DNA of 64,000 nucleotides from Nephromyces sp. MM_2019. Taxonomy: Eukaryota > Apicomplexa > Aconoidasida > Nephromycida. Location of the stretch: the NCBI GenBank assembly GCA_015657535.1, contig JADHZB010001371.1, positions 26,780 to 90,779 on the forward strand, in the 5' to 3' direction. Every line of letters starts with the position of its first letter. The first letter of the stretch is position 1. Position numbers and translations under genes: made by a program. The notes under the pieces are model-generated. The model had not been told where the DNA came from. It saw only the letters and a program-made list of their open reading frames with translations, and ran no database searches. Below are positions 21,434 to 35,600 of the stretch, piece by piece.

Positions 21434-23816
21434 ATGCTTCCAAGAAAGGTCGAACAGAGCACAAGCTCTTTTAATCCATTGGGAAATGTTGGAGTAAGGG
21501 GTATGGTCGGAGGTGGGGTCGGCTTTGGTCCTGGAAAAAGGTCGAAGAGAATGGAACTTAACGAAGAGCAGCGAAAAGAGATAAAAGAGGCTTTTGATGT
21601 TTTTGATACGGACCATACTGGAAAGATAGACTATCAAGAGCTCAAGGTCGCTATTTTAAGACTTCAATGGAAATAGACATTCAATTTTTATCAATTCGCT
21701 ACATAGATACCACTTGAAATGATATTTCGTAGATCTTAAACAATAAAATATTATCTCGCTTTTTGGTGTGATGCGCAGCCTGCTTATTCCAGTTAGGACA
21801 GAATATATTGTTGTGGTCGATATGCTCTTTTATTGAAGTTGAGTGCAATGCTTGAATGTATTTTCTTTAGCCTTGACCCTATTTGCTGAGACAACTAAAA
21901 TCTCGCTGCTTCTTCCCAATACCATTGGCTCTGTGGGTTCACTTTTTTGCAACGATACCCTCTTCTTTTGTTTGCATTACGCTATATTTCCTTCTTTCAT
22001 TGATTTTTTTTGAGGTAATTCATCAGGTTGCCATGAGAGCCTTAGGTTTCAATGTCAAGAAGGATCAGGTGCTTGAGCTGATGAAGGAGTATGATAAGGG
22101 AGCGACAGGATATATAGAATATAACGATTTCCAAGAGATACGTAAGCTCCTTATAGTACATGAGCTGGGTTAAAATATTTTCTCCAGATTTAAGCATCAT
22201 GGCAGAGGATGGGTCAGGGCTATTTTCAACAGTGCCGTTGCCTAAGATGCCATTTTAATCATTTCCCTTTGAGCTTAGGGCGAGCTATTAATATACGGGA
22301 AGCTGGAATTTTTGTACTATTCCTGCATGCACTCCATCTGCTGAAGCTTGAATGCTTTATGGTGTGTAGTATTCATCAAGTTTATAGTTAAAGTATCTGC
22401 TTCATTCAGACTTGGAAAGATCCTCTATTGACATTTTTCATCTCTTTGTGTGCTAGCATTTGCATTTCGAATTGCTGTCTACCACACAACTCCTCCTTTT
22501 AGATAGCATAACTCTGATTTGATAGCTTCAGATGATGCATTATCTAATGGTGTCTTTCTCACATTGCTCGTGGCCATTTTGCTTTTTTCAACGCCTCTTC
22601 ATATGTTAATCACCGCAATTACACAGTCTCTCAGAAGATTTTGGAAAGGGATCCAGTGGAAGAAATTATGAAAGCTTTCAAGCTTTTCGATGACGATGGA
22701 ACAGGTAAAAGGGTCGATGCCATCAGTATCCGTATTATGTTCATTCTTCGCTTTAAAAATTTAAAAGCAGCTTCTTTAATGAAATAACTTGGTTGGAACA
22801 ATTAATTATCCCAACTGAAAAATATTTTTTTGTATCTTGTGCTCAGCCACACTGTTTTTTACCACTTTTCAAAGCAGCTGTTAGTAGAGGTGATGCATAT
22901 TTTCGTTTTATTTGTAGGAAAAATTTCGTTAAAGAATCTGCGTCGGGTTGCTCGTGAGTTGGTAAGCTCTTTTCTTATGCCTTTTTATCTCAACAACTGA
23001 ATCTTTTTACTTTTTTGTCAAGCGTTTTTCTGGCTGTATATGCATAAGGTTTTTTCTAATCTATTGGAGCGCTGATTGTATTATCATTTGGGTTTCTAGC
23101 AATATTTTTTTGACAGAAGGCACGACTATTTATCACTTTTGCACGCTAAAGCTTATGCAAAGTATATGGTGTACATTTAATGTCTTCCCGTCATAATTTT
23201 TTTCTTTTGATATGCTTTTATTGTCTTTTGTTTACTTTAGGGTGAAAATATGTCCGATAATGAGCTACAGGCAATGATTGATGAGTTCGACAAGGATTTA
23301 GACGGAGAAAGTTAGTTATTGATGCTTGTTGGGGGAGTGGATTTATATTGAACAAATTTACTCAGTTTTCAAGCAACACACACATGGGATTTTCTTTGGG
23401 CTGTAGTTACCTTAAGCGCGCGGAAAGGGTGTTAGGCAGCATAGAGTTTAATTTAGAAGTATGTTCTCTTGCACTAAAATGCAGCTGCTGAGTTATTTAA
23501 TCCTGAAAACGCACGGTTTTGTGCTTCACCCAATTGGCTTATTTTGATGTAGTATTCCATTTTTCTCGAGAGATTCCAGGTGCTGGTTTCATCATTTCAA
23601 TATAGCGCGCTGAAACAATCTTCTTATTTGCCTATCCTTCGCCTTGTTTATTTTTTTCAAATTTGAATTACTAAATGAGGATTTTTTGGGTGTAGGCTAG
23701 TCGGAAAACTCACATTCTAATTCTAGAAAGCATTAGGCATTATATCTAATTTGGTGTTGCGTTCAGTTAATGAAGACGAGTTCCTAAGCATCATGAAGCA
23801 GACGAGTCTATATTAG
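21434..23816 (+). CDS. centrin (EF-hand calcium-binding protein of centrosome/basal body)
   Basis: Centrin acts in microtubule-organising centres. Six exons: 21434-21646, 22027-22141, 22627-22704, 22918-22961, 23241-23310 and 23767-23816; all five junctions agree in phase and give 189 residues, longer than the usual ~170 because of a Gly-rich N-tail ([14 protein letters not shown]) ending in KRSKRM. The body is typical: [62 protein letters not shown], and the centrin C-terminus MKQTSLY. EF loop 1 ([12 protein letters not shown]) and loop 4 (DKDLDGEINEDE) have all calcium ligands. Loop 2 ([12 protein letters not shown]) lacks the acidic residue at position 3 and has Asp at 12, and loop 3 (DDDGTGKISLKN) has Asn at position 12, so these probably bind calcium weakly or not at all. 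Donor 1 is unusual (AAG|GTCGCT). Which centrin paralogue this is cannot be settled by eye. Confidence 0.93.
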
Positions 23817-26800
23817 AAGGTTAACTACAGCCAGCTGCACACAAGCTTTATCCGAAAGTTACATGGATACAATTATACTTTCAATTGACAGAACTGTGCT
23901 TTAATTTAGCTGCCCTTCAGACAGATATTCCCTCATATGTCGTTCTATGATGTAATTTCTAGGTAGCTACTAAAATTTATATGGAGCTTCCGCTATAAGT
24001 ATGCCTTTCCTATAACTTTAATAGGGAAACATACTTTCTAGCCTCAGGAGGCCTGAAGTATACTTTCTTTCGAAAAAAATTATTTCAGCCTTAAGCGGCT
24101 CTTTCCTTTTCCCACTAATATTTTTGTTTGGCTCGCTTGCTTAGACGCCAAAGTGTACAGCAAAATTAGCGTTTCAAACTACTAAAATGGATGGAGGTAC
24201 CTAATTGAATTTCGATTTACCTCTGTAGAACTCCCACTTGAAATTTATTCACTTATATCACTGGAGCAATAAAAAAATGCTAACAACGAGTGTTCCACTT
24301 CTATTCTTTTTGGAATTGCGTTTCTTGTACAGCTACTATTTTGCTATGACGGGATTTGCACGCTATTTTGCAATGTATAGCAAGGAAAGCATGGCTCTTG
24401 GAATTTTTACGTACTTGAGCGTAAAAGGCACAGACATGACGACAGTATGTGCCTAGGGAGAAGCGAAATTCTGCTTATTCTATCCCTTCCAATGGCCATC
24501 ACGAGTAGACCTTCATGTGGGCTTTATGTACTTATGTACCACGTTACTCCCTGCATATGAAAATGAAGGGCTTGAAAAAGTTGAAAAGCAAGTTGTTTCG
24601 CTACTTTTTGATATATCTGCCTTCTCAAATGTATGTTTTTCTCGTAACATGTCTCACGACTAGTTGTGAGCAATGTTTCAAAGTTTTATCATGCAAATTT
24701 TTGGATTTATACTGTTGGTGAAGCTTATCTTTATGTTAGGTGAGTACGGCAGTGCCAGCTTTTTGTGGTGATGTTGCTATGGGTTTGCAAGTAAGCTACC
24801 ACTTTCAGAACTTGAGGAGTTTATTCTTAGCTACGGAAAGATATGTCGATTAAATATTTAAAACTGTGAAGGGAGAACAATCAATTATTTGCTATTATTG
24901 AAAAATTAAGAGAAACGAAACAAAAGCAGTATTCCATGCGCTTCTAACGTTTTTTCCAAAAAGATAATGCTCTTGTGGTGGTTGGCTTTTACTGGATGTT
25001 AAAGAGCTTAAATTCGAGTTTTGTGTTTAAGTTGACGTGCTGCAAATTTAGGCATAGTGTCATGTGTCTGCCTAGAGGATAGCAGCGACACTATTCATTT
25101 TAAACTCACACAATTCCTAAAATATGGTGAGTCATGCTTGAGTTTCCTTTTTTCCCCCCAGGTATGTGCGATTTTTACCCTTCTTTTTTGGTGTAATAAC
25201 TTCTGTTGTACAGCTTTCCCTTTCTGGAACCTTTATAGAATCAACTTGGTAATTACTGCCAATGCTTCTTGCCTGGTGTGTATCTAGTTTCTATAGGGAT
25301 GCTAGTCTTCAGCTTTTTATGCTCTGGTTTTGCTGTTTAATTTATCCGTCTGCTTTTTTACATTTTTTGCGGACTCTGGCAGGATCGAAGAAGTTTCAGG
25401 CGAATTTTCGCATGATTGACTAATGACTCTTCCATTTGTAACACTAGTATAAAAAACTACTATTCTGATGCTTAGCGGAGATCTGAAGTTCAAAGTTTCC
25501 TTTTATTACTATTCGTAAAGCGAAGTATTAACCACTGATTACCCCATATTGGTACAGAACGTGATTACGAATTTAATAACTTCTAGTTTGTTTTTCGCTG
25601 TCTGTTCACTATATTTTTTCCACCTGAAGAGTAAGTGCGCGCTGGCTCGAAAGCGGTTTACGGCTTAGCTACAACCGGCAGCGAAATATAGCATCACATG
25701 ATGAGATCGTAGCTATCCGCTAAGACTAGCGAGTGCGTGTTAGCTTGTTCAAAAAGCTAGCCTGCTAAGCGTGTCATCTTTGATTCCATGTAATCTTTCA
25801 TAATAGAGTCACGGCCAAAAAAATTGACAGAATTGGGCTGCTGCACAGCGTGCCTGTATGAAGCAACTCATCGTGACAATGTTGGCAGCTTGGAATTATA
25901 CTTTTTGCGGTCACTGAATCTTTTCAATTTTTTCGCATACACTACAAATGTCAAGTTGATGTAATAGTGCTTCCGTCACGGACATTTTTTTCTTCTTGCG
26001 GCTTTAATGGTTCCCAGCTAGAGGGAGCTCGCAAATCATGCTAATTGGTACTGCAAAATAGGCTGCTCAGTATTCTTTAAGGTTATACCCTATGTTATTA
26101 GAGGCGCTGAAGGGCCAAATTCTTGCGTTATACCTTAAGCAAAATGCATCCATCAATCATTTCTTAAGGCCTTTTATTATCGCATGAAAGTTCATGCGAA
26201 CTTCGGGGTCTCCGCAGAAGTATACATGGCCATAGTTGCAACCAAAGCCATTCTGCAGGCTAGCTAAAGCCGCAAACAGCATGCCACATTTTATAGCTAG
26301 ATAGATTTTCCAATCGTATAGCGGAAGTTAAAGCCCATAAAATTTTTTGGAAGTATGCAAGGGATCGGTAGTACGCTTCGTAACTCAGGTACGCTGTGCT
26401 TCTAAAATTGCCTCAGTCGCTCAACTCCCCTGGAAATGTCCTGCCCGAAAAAAATCATTTGAAGACTGATTCTACCTTTTGTGGCATTCTATGTCTAGAA
26501 CTAAGGGAGAAATGACTTGACTTCACTAGTTTCTCCCAACGAGAAGTTTTCATTATCCTCAACATGCTTAGAATGACATAGGTTTTTGCTAGCACTCTGG
26601 AATTCAACTTTGCAACGTGTTTCAGAAATGAGCTGCGCACAATCTGCGTTTCATACATTCTGCCGATGGACCAAGAGTACTCCAGATGCCTACGGGCGAA
26701 ATATTCCTGATGGCATAATGCTGCTGCCTGGGTTGCTAGCGGCTAGTGACTTGCTGAAGTTCATGTGTAAGAAATGGCATTCTCACAGGATTTTTGCGTG

Positions 26801-29052
26801 GTGTAGCGATTACGCCCTCCGTAATTACGGCCGTACCATCCTGTATAGTGGTTACTGCACAGTGTTCTAGTATTATCCCCTAATTATTATTTTCGTAAAT
26901 TGCATTCATTTCTAAGAATGCTTCCTGCATCATGTACATGAGGCCAGCTCAAACGGAAATGCCTAAAAATTCAGGGCGGTAGGTTCGATGTTCTAGAGAT
27001 AGATTTTCAGCCTTAATACTCTGCGATAAGAGGCATGAGCAATCTAGAGGATGCTCAAACTATTCTAAACCAGTACCAGACTACCTACACTATTCTATGC
27101 TCGATGGAACCTAGCCCTAGATTACTTCAGGTATACCCTCTAGCTGATTCCCGCATACGGATCGCGCATTCTTCCATTGGCGCACGTATAAATATACCTA
27201 CGTACATGTGTGCACGCGGACTCCTGTAATCTAATTGAGCATGATATACTGCTTCGTCAGCACCGGTCCACTTATTATGCCATTTCGAAAGCGGGTTCGC
27301 TTTTCACTGATAGATGAAATATATCGGTTCTTCAGTGGATTCAGCAAATTATAGAGATAATAGTGCTAGCGGCAGCATGCCTTATCTCTTTTTAAAGTCT
27401 GGGCAAGAGGCATGATGTTGCCTTGTGAGTATGCCTATATACCATATTTTATATTTAGATGCAATAGTAGTCAAGCGGTGTCACAAAGGAAGGTGAACCC
27501 CTGGAACCTCGAGGTATTTCGTAAAATTTATTCATGCACAAATAGAGGGTAGGTATAACTATGCACATGTGCCCGAATTTGAGCATATAAGTCCTATTGA
27601 AAATTCCTCATCATAATTAGTGGAATCTTCTACGATTCGAGTGCATTTGGCTCTTTCATCAGTAATGTGAATTTGCATTTCTAGAAAAAAAGGTACTAAC
27701 ACGTTATTCCAACCATGTGGGTGAAGATAGCAACGATTATTCGTAGTGAAAATGCCCCTTAGAATTTCCATTTATGATATACTTCGAACTTAGGGTGATT
27801 ATTCGAGCTCCTTTTCATGGCTTTAGGTCCATATAATTTAGGTTAAGAAGTAGGATTCTATCTTAGCGGAGCCATTATTCACCGGAATCATCATCCAAGT
27901 GAAATCGATATGCGGTAAAAAGATATTATTAGCATACTTTAAATATTTTTGATGGCTCTGGAAGGAGTCGAGAGATAGTTCCGCAAGCATACTTAGGAAG
28001 CTGGGATCGTTCGGCAAGTGCATTACAATCACTATGCACTAGCAGCCCCTCATGCAGTCATTAGTTTAATGGAAGCTATGTACAGCCTGGTTTATTCTTA
28101 ATCGCTCAAGATAGAATAAGAAAGCTAGCCTTTGGATGCAGTCAGGGTTATCGCTGCTTAATTCTGACGATTCCCCATACTTCATAGTCCATGCTTTTAT
28201 TACACGGTATGAAGATTACCAAGGCAGCATGTGGATCACAAGCTAATTAAATCATTTCTTAAACAAGCGTCCGTATTGCTGTTGTCATGGTTCTTTAATC
28301 AATTCCTCTAGTGGTTCCTAGGCTTTGGGATAATAACGAGCTACCGCAATGAATATTTATTGAGATGCTCATATAAATGTATTAGAGGCAAACCACACTT
28401 TTTGCAAGGGGAACGAGCTTCTAAAAAAAATTTTTTGATAGCTACGAGAAGCGGGGAGAGATGATTCTAAGCATCTCGAATTACTGCATGCAGTAATAAC
28501 CTATGTGAGCCCTCCACATCTTGTAGTTGTGACCGCAGGTTGAGTCCATCCGCACGTAGAGTGGGGCTTTTCATACTATTTTCTTACTAGCTCTCGAACA
28601 ATGATACCACTTTCCTAATACTGGGAGTCCGCTTTTTTCACTAAGTATACAGCTTAGCATAGAAGGGGATATATTACCTTTTCCAAGTATTTACCAAAGG
28701 GATATTCTGTTCCATGTTTGTATTACTTTGCAGTTCGCTATTAATCCTCCGCATCTCTATATATCAATATTAGCAAACTGCTCTTTTTTTCAAGAATTTC
28801 TGCAGTATAAGCTGGGGAAGGATTCGGAGTACACTATCAGATTCACTCTGTTCGGCTAGTTGACAAGCTATGTACTTTTCAAGACCCCTCTTACTCTAAC
28901 TTGAACTTTGGATGCGTCAACCTTACTACAGTACGTTTTGAGTGCAGGGGCATGTATCTGCAACATTTGCATCCTCATCACGAGTACCACACGTACCTCC
29001 AGGAAAGCAGCAGTGATAACATTAAGAAGCATGTACTAATTTGAGTAACCTA
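23817..29052. other. 5.2 kb gene-poor interval
   Basis: No exon could be supported on either strand. Short open frames (such as 26586-26870, plus) lack splice partners or domain signals. From about 25.6 to 28.9 kb the sequence is compositionally balanced and poor in homopolymer runs, unlike the introns nearby. It may hold the centrin 3' end and the kinase promoter. Confidence 0.4.
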
Positions 29053-29544
29053 ATGAATCCTTATTGGTATCCCATATCATCGGGGGGGCTAGCCTGTGAT
29101 GTATACGGAATCCCTACTACTCTCCGCTCTCCATACTGTTCACGGAGCACCCCATGGTGGGACTGGGGGACTGCTGCCCAGGTGGCGGATACCGTGACAG
29201 GCACGCGTAATCATAAGAATGCAATCAGATATTGCGACGCTCAAGGGTTCGAAAACGAGCCACAGGCATCAAGATTGCCGTCAGTACCCCTAGCTGATTA
29301 CTTTCAGCAAGGCATGCCCGGGATCGGCTTACACGAGAATAAGTATCGGGCAGCAAGCTACGCTCATGAGATAGCTTCTAAAACGGGCACTTTCGAGGAT
29401 AAAAATGGGTCGATTGATGAACCAGACGAAGAAGGTAGAATATCTTCTATGCAGCAGGGCATCAAGGCGCAAATAAATTATTTGAACAGAACTCTGTGCC
29501 CAAGCATACGTCATCTATTACCTTTGCTACATGCATTTTTAGAC
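29053..29544 (+). CDS. probable 5' exon of the TKL kinase gene
   Basis: A 164-codon frame from ATG 29053 is rich in Tyr, Pro, Trp, Asn and Gly (begins NPYWYPISSGG). It ends at a good donor GAC|GTAAGG in phase 0, and without splicing it stops at 29571. Its composition matches the N-terminal part of the kinase downstream. The strongest downstream acceptor (CTTCTTCCGCAG, 29730) needs phase 1, so the junction is not settled. A phase-0 acceptor at GAAAGAG (29657) would fit. It may instead be a short gene of its own. Confidence 0.45.
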
Positions 29545-29648
29545 GTAAGGAAAACATGCACATGGATGTAAACTGGAACTACATATTGCATCGCATTGCA
29601 AACCTATCTGATGAGTTTCTTGTATGTACATAACCTGCTGTTTTCCCC

Positions 29649-32600
29649 ATGAAAGAGGACGCTTCCGGTTTCTGTAATACTATATTTGATATACTTCTTT
29701 TGCATTTCTTCAACTTTTCTTCTTCCGCAGAATATATCTGGTTCAAGCTACCAGAAGAGGTATGGGGTACTTCGCTCCACCCGCAGGATATTCTTACTAA
29801 TATAAGCAAGTCTTTCAATATAACGCCTGATCCTGAGCGCAAGCCTTTTAATTTGACCCCCCCTAAGGAGCAGCAACCTATTAAGTTGATCCCCCCCAAG
29901 GTGCACAAGTCTTTCAGCATGAATCCTGCTACTCAGTATCAATCCCAGGAGTGGCATATGTCCACCCCATGGTTAGCAGTGAATTCGAATCCAGACAGTG
30001 AGAGCTTTTTCGAAAATTCAGCTTTGATGCATTTCAACGATTCTGCCCTCATAGCTGCCCAGGGAGGCCTTAGCTCACCATATTCCCTAGGACCCTACAT
30101 CACAAACCACTGCCCACATCCACCAAAAAATGGGTCCCCTCCGGCAGTTTTGCAGCTAAATAAAGAAGTCTTTTATAATCGTACAGCACCTTTAGGGTAT
30201 CCACACACTACGCAGACTCTTACAAAAGTCCTTAGAGATAGCCTAGGAATAAAAAAAAATCCAAACGTAGAAGAGTGTGGGTATGAAAATCTTCGATATA
30301 ATAAAGGACGCTGCAATGAATTAAACTCGTCTGAAAGTGAATTATCGAAAAACCCGGAATCTCTAAGGCAAGCTCGGAAAGTTATTTGTTCAGACAGCTC
30401 CTGTAATACCACTTTAAAAGAAAACTCCAGATTGAACCAAAGCGTTGAAATAGGCCCTCCTAGTAAACATGATATTTCACCACGATGTCATCTTATGCAT
30501 AGCATTACTGCGCAACACCTTAAGCAAAGCTACTCAAGATGCTTCGACGAGAATGATAGCAATAGAGGAAAAGTAGGCTGCGGTAAGGTTAATACCCCTG
30601 ATATTGGAAGCACTAAAGTGGACTTTAGCTGCATGGGGAAAGCATATTCTATGCAATTCAGCTCTAAAACCCCAGGGTACCCTTGCAAGAATATCCAATC
30701 CGGTGACAAAGCCCAACAAATTGTGGAGCAGGGACATTCTAAATATGATTCTTGCCTACATACTTACGCCGCTGGTTTGGAATGCCACGAATTCTTGGAT
30801 ACAAAGACGAACCAAACTGGCCATACAAGTACAGGAAACTCTTATTCAATAAAGAGGCAGCCTCAGATTATGCCTAATTGGACAGGAAAAGCCAGCAAAG
30901 AAAACGAAAGCTGTAATTACAGTCAGGGTTTTCCTGCAAGTTTCGGAAATACTCCAGCAGCTGAAGCAGGAATTAAATGCCTTGACCTGCTTAGCGAAGC
31001 AGTGGCTCCCGCGAATGCATCCCCTCGTGAGATGCCACCGCTATCCGAAGATGAGCATGGTGTGAAGAATGATACAATGAACCTGTCGAATGCGGTAAGT
31101 GCACACGCAAAGCAGTGTGAAACACAACAGGAAACTGGAAAAGTTCAAGAAAATAGTGGCGCTGACATACACCATGAAAAGAAGAGTGATTCGCTGTATG
31201 AGGTTGAACAGGGATTTGAAAAAGAAAGTGCTAGTAATAAGCAAGGCAAACGGGCGGAAGTCCCAAGCAGTGAACCTAATTATTCCCAGTTAACCATTGA
31301 AAGAAAGGGGCAAAACTGGATTGATATTTCTAACATCATTGATGCATTTTCTAGAGAACGCTTATCACCTTATTCAATCGAAGATAATACCATGGGTTCA
31401 AAGATTCCAGAGTCAATGAGAAACGTAAAAAAAAAAGAGAATAATCCTCAAGATAAGAATGCAAATGCAGCAGAAGGTAGCAAAGATGATAGCAACTCCA
31501 CCGCGCTTTCCGAACGAGTTGTGGCTCAGTCCGAACAAGTAGAGGACAATGGCCAAATCCAACCAGCTTGTAAATCACACAGTAGCTACCACAAACCAGC
31601 TGAAAAAGAAAAAGACGCAGGCTGTGACGCGCTGGCAGGCCAGCAAGGCAACAGTGCAGACATTGAGCAGCCTTCAAGTCATGACAATAGCATCAAGGCA
31701 TTGGCTCGGCATGAACCCGAGTCCAAGAGCTACGCCTCATCATGCTACGCAGCATATATTCCACCCTCAATAGCTACATGCCAACAGAAGGAAGATACCG
31801 AAGATACAAATGTGAGTAAAAAAGGTAACAAGATAACTTTAAAACAGCACATCAAAGCTGCTAATAACCAGTCAAAAGAAGGGACAGGTGCATGCATACG
31901 TTCTTTCTCCCGTTTAACTCAAGATGGCAAAGGAAGCCTTGATACAGCAGTAAAAGCGTCATGTGAAGGCTTGAAAGGGTGTCTTCCCTCGCCTGCTGGT
32001 AATCCACCAAGCGAATCTCAGAGCTCGCACTCAGGTGAGAAGTGCCTGCTGCCTCAGCCTGATGGGGATGAGCATTGTGGACACGAGTCTATGCCGGAGA
32101 AATCAGTGGGCGCTCATATAGTAACAAAAGATAACAAAGCTCAATTTTTATTTAACATCCCATGCAATGAGATCATCGAAAGATCTGAGTACAGGATCAT
32201 AGGAGAAATAAGTAAAGGTAGCTTTGGAGTGGTTTATATCGCTAAATGGCGCGGACAACAGGTTGCTATAAAAAAAGCGCGAGGAATAATGAGCATGGAG
32301 GCAATGCGATCAGTGATAAGAGAAGTTAATGCTTATAGGAATCTTCATCATCCCCTCATTGTAAAGTACTACGGTAAGTAAACTCTAATTATAATATCGG
32401 GTGGAACGTGGCTCTATTCTTTCGGAAAAATATCTGGCTAATTAGTGCTACCCAAGCCTTAAATGAAAGCGTCGGAAGTGTGATGTCAAAATAATTTATG
32501 CTATGGGACCTTGATAGAGAAAGCAAGCTGATGACCTGCCTACGATGTCACTTGCTATTTCTCTTTGCTTGTATGGTGTATAAAAGATGCTTAGCCAAAA

Positions 32601-35600
32601 TAGTTAACTCTTTCCTTCAGGCTCTCTAAACTACGTTTTGAAAACTTCTACTAGTTCTTCACGCTTTCGCTTTACTACTTGCCTGCAAATGAGCAATCGG
32701 GAATGGTTTTTAGCGACAACTGCATCATTGGCCTACGATGCACCCATAATAAATGATAGAAACAGTCTTAAAGCCGACAAAGCTCTTATGTAAACAGGTA
32801 GAGGGCTCTTCTTCTACATTCCCTTATAAGTATCTCCCTAAATTAAAGATTCAACCTTCTGCCACCAAGCATGAAGTAACTCTGGCATCTCGTAACGTAT
32901 AATCACAAGTACGACTAAGCACTACAGCAGCATCAATGGGGCGGCATCTTTTTTTTAATTTCTACGATAAAATTATCCAAGTATGCATCTTTTCCGCGCG
33001 GAACTAAGCCCATCGCTTACATTAGTTTCATCAGACATTATGGATTACAAGGACTTAAATTGACAAGTGTTTCAGTGGCCTAAGGCCCTCTATATACGCG
33101 ACTGTAGCACTTTCTCAAATGGTGTTAAAGGGGCAGCACAATTAATTCCTTCCTCTGTTAGCGAGTCTCAATGTCGCATATTGAAGTCGTGCTGCATTGC
33201 ATGTATGGCTTTTTCACAAACTAGCTTTAAAGGTGGTCCTTTACTCCAAAAATTTACCTACCTTATTCAAAGTAGCGAATACTGTACGATAGTGCATTAC
33301 AGGCTGCCTCAACGTGCCCTTATGCCTAATATTTTTACCAGTTATCTTATAAGTTGCTACTGCGTTACCGTGTCTGTTTCTATACCTATTTTCACACCAA
33401 AGATAGCGAAGCAACTTTTGCATGCAAATATGCCATAATATTTGCTACTACGTAAAAAACTCCGTATCAACTCATAGAATTAAGGTGAGCTGAATTAATC
33501 ATAAACTTACATCTCCTCCTTTGACCCATGTAAAGCTACTTACGCACGAATATTTGCACCACTCATTGGAACCTCCAAATCTCTCAGGAGTCTGCCTGGA
33601 GCCTTCATTTCTGGGAATAGTGACCGAGTACTTGCCAGGCGGAAATCTTCTAGAGGCTCTTGGATGTAAAAGCTCTCTACAGAACTCCGCTACAAGAATG
33701 AAATTGGCACTCCAACTACTTACGGTTATTCAATATCTGCATAGAAAGAAAGGATTAGTCCATAGGGATATCAAGACAGCTAATTTAATTCTGGACAACT
33801 GGGTAAATTGCTAGTAAAACTCCAAAGCTTCTTCTTAACCTGAGAAGCATCAAATAAATCATTTGAGAGTTAGTGAATAGATTGAGATTACTACAATTGT
33901 TCGCGCTTAAATATGCACAAGTGCAGTCATTATAGTGTACAATATCAGGTTAGCGTTTACGAAGGTATATTTAATAGAAGCTTAATCAATTGCATAACGA
34001 AATATCAGGGAGTTTCGCCAACCAGTTCAAAAATGCAAGGGAGCGCGTACATTCGCAATTGTTCTCTGGCATTCTAGTTAAGCGCGTAGTTGTGCTAAAC
34101 AGGGTTCACTGTGTATGAGCTTGCCTAGTAATAATTGTGCCTAGCTATCAGTTTAAACCGCAAATTCTTAGCTAGCTAAGTAAAGTTTACTTGATCATAA
34201 TTGCAGTATCAAAAAGATTTTTCTTTTAGATGATTTGAAGGACACGACATTGACATATGCTGTACGCCATGCGTTACCTGCCTACATGATCACGCCAGGG
34301 TTACAAATAGAGCAAAAGCTAGTCATCTCCTGATACTGTGCCCTTGAAGCTCCAGCCAGCAATAATTCTTTGGTAGAAATCTATAATGATAAGCTTCATG
34401 CAAAGATATTAGCGGAATGCATCAATTAATTATCACAAGCTTACGGAATTCTTCACAAAAAAAAACCCGAAATTGTATGCCTTTTTTTGATACTATGCCG
34501 ACCACATTTTAATTAGCCTTTTAATAGAGAACTATCTGATTTGACAAGCCGCTCTGGCATATATGCTCACCCCCAGTAAAATAAGTTTTGCGTGATATTC
34601 TAAATTACGTAGTCTTGAGTGGTTTACAAATTCCCGAAATACTTTTTCAAAGTCAGAAAAACGGCTCATATGGACAAACTTTTGGTGCTATTACGTACAA
34701 GTATATATTTTTATAAGTCGAACTAAGCGCAGTCTTCCCTAGAAAACTAAATTTAATCTACCGTACAATGCTCATATTAATCACTTATCTAAATTACTCT
34801 TTTGTGTACGCTTAAATAATTTCCATATAAATGCAAAATTTTAACTGCAAAACTTTCTATTTTAGAACAATGTAAAGCTCTGTGACTTTGGAAAAACGAG
34901 AGAGTTAGACGCTGATGGGAGAGTGAAACTAGAAGACAATGGTGGATCTCCGAGATATATGGCGCCTGAATGCTTCGTGGAGGGAAACTATATAAACGAA
35001 AAAGCTGATGTATGGAGCTTGGGATGCTGCTTGATTGAAATTTTTGGTGGCTCCATACCCTTTGATGGCAAGAAAAACAGCGAAGGTAAATACGCTCAAG
35101 CGGTTTTCTGGCTTTGTGAATACGCGTAGAGGTACTAGTTGTAAGCAACTCAGTTCATGTACAATAGTCACTTAGCGTGGCTTTTTTGTAGTGTGTTAAA
35201 AGGGTTATAGGGATGCTTCACTCCTACTTGTATATCGTATCTGCTGTGACCCAATAATTCCTAGTGTTATGAAAATTACTATTCCTTAAAAGGTGAATTC
35301 TATTTTCTGATTGCTCTCATACAAATACGTACATTTCAAGTCGTGGTAAAGCTTCCGTAATTCAGGATGAAAATACATCAAATGTTTTTACCTAAAAAGA
35401 GACTTGTGCTTCACAAGATTGGCATCTCTTGCTGTTTTGCATCACATTCAGAGCTGTGACTAACCTAAAAGTATATTGCTCAAGCGAAATTGTCATCAGC
35501 TAAATTTGTTCTTCGTCAAAAAAGTCATTGGGAAATGAAAATAAACATAGCGGCATAATACTATTCATGCTACACTATTTTTTTCCCTTGTAATGTCGGC

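Noticed and set aside
26586..26870. 94-codon plus-strand frame
   Set aside because: No ATG, no domain and no splice context support it.
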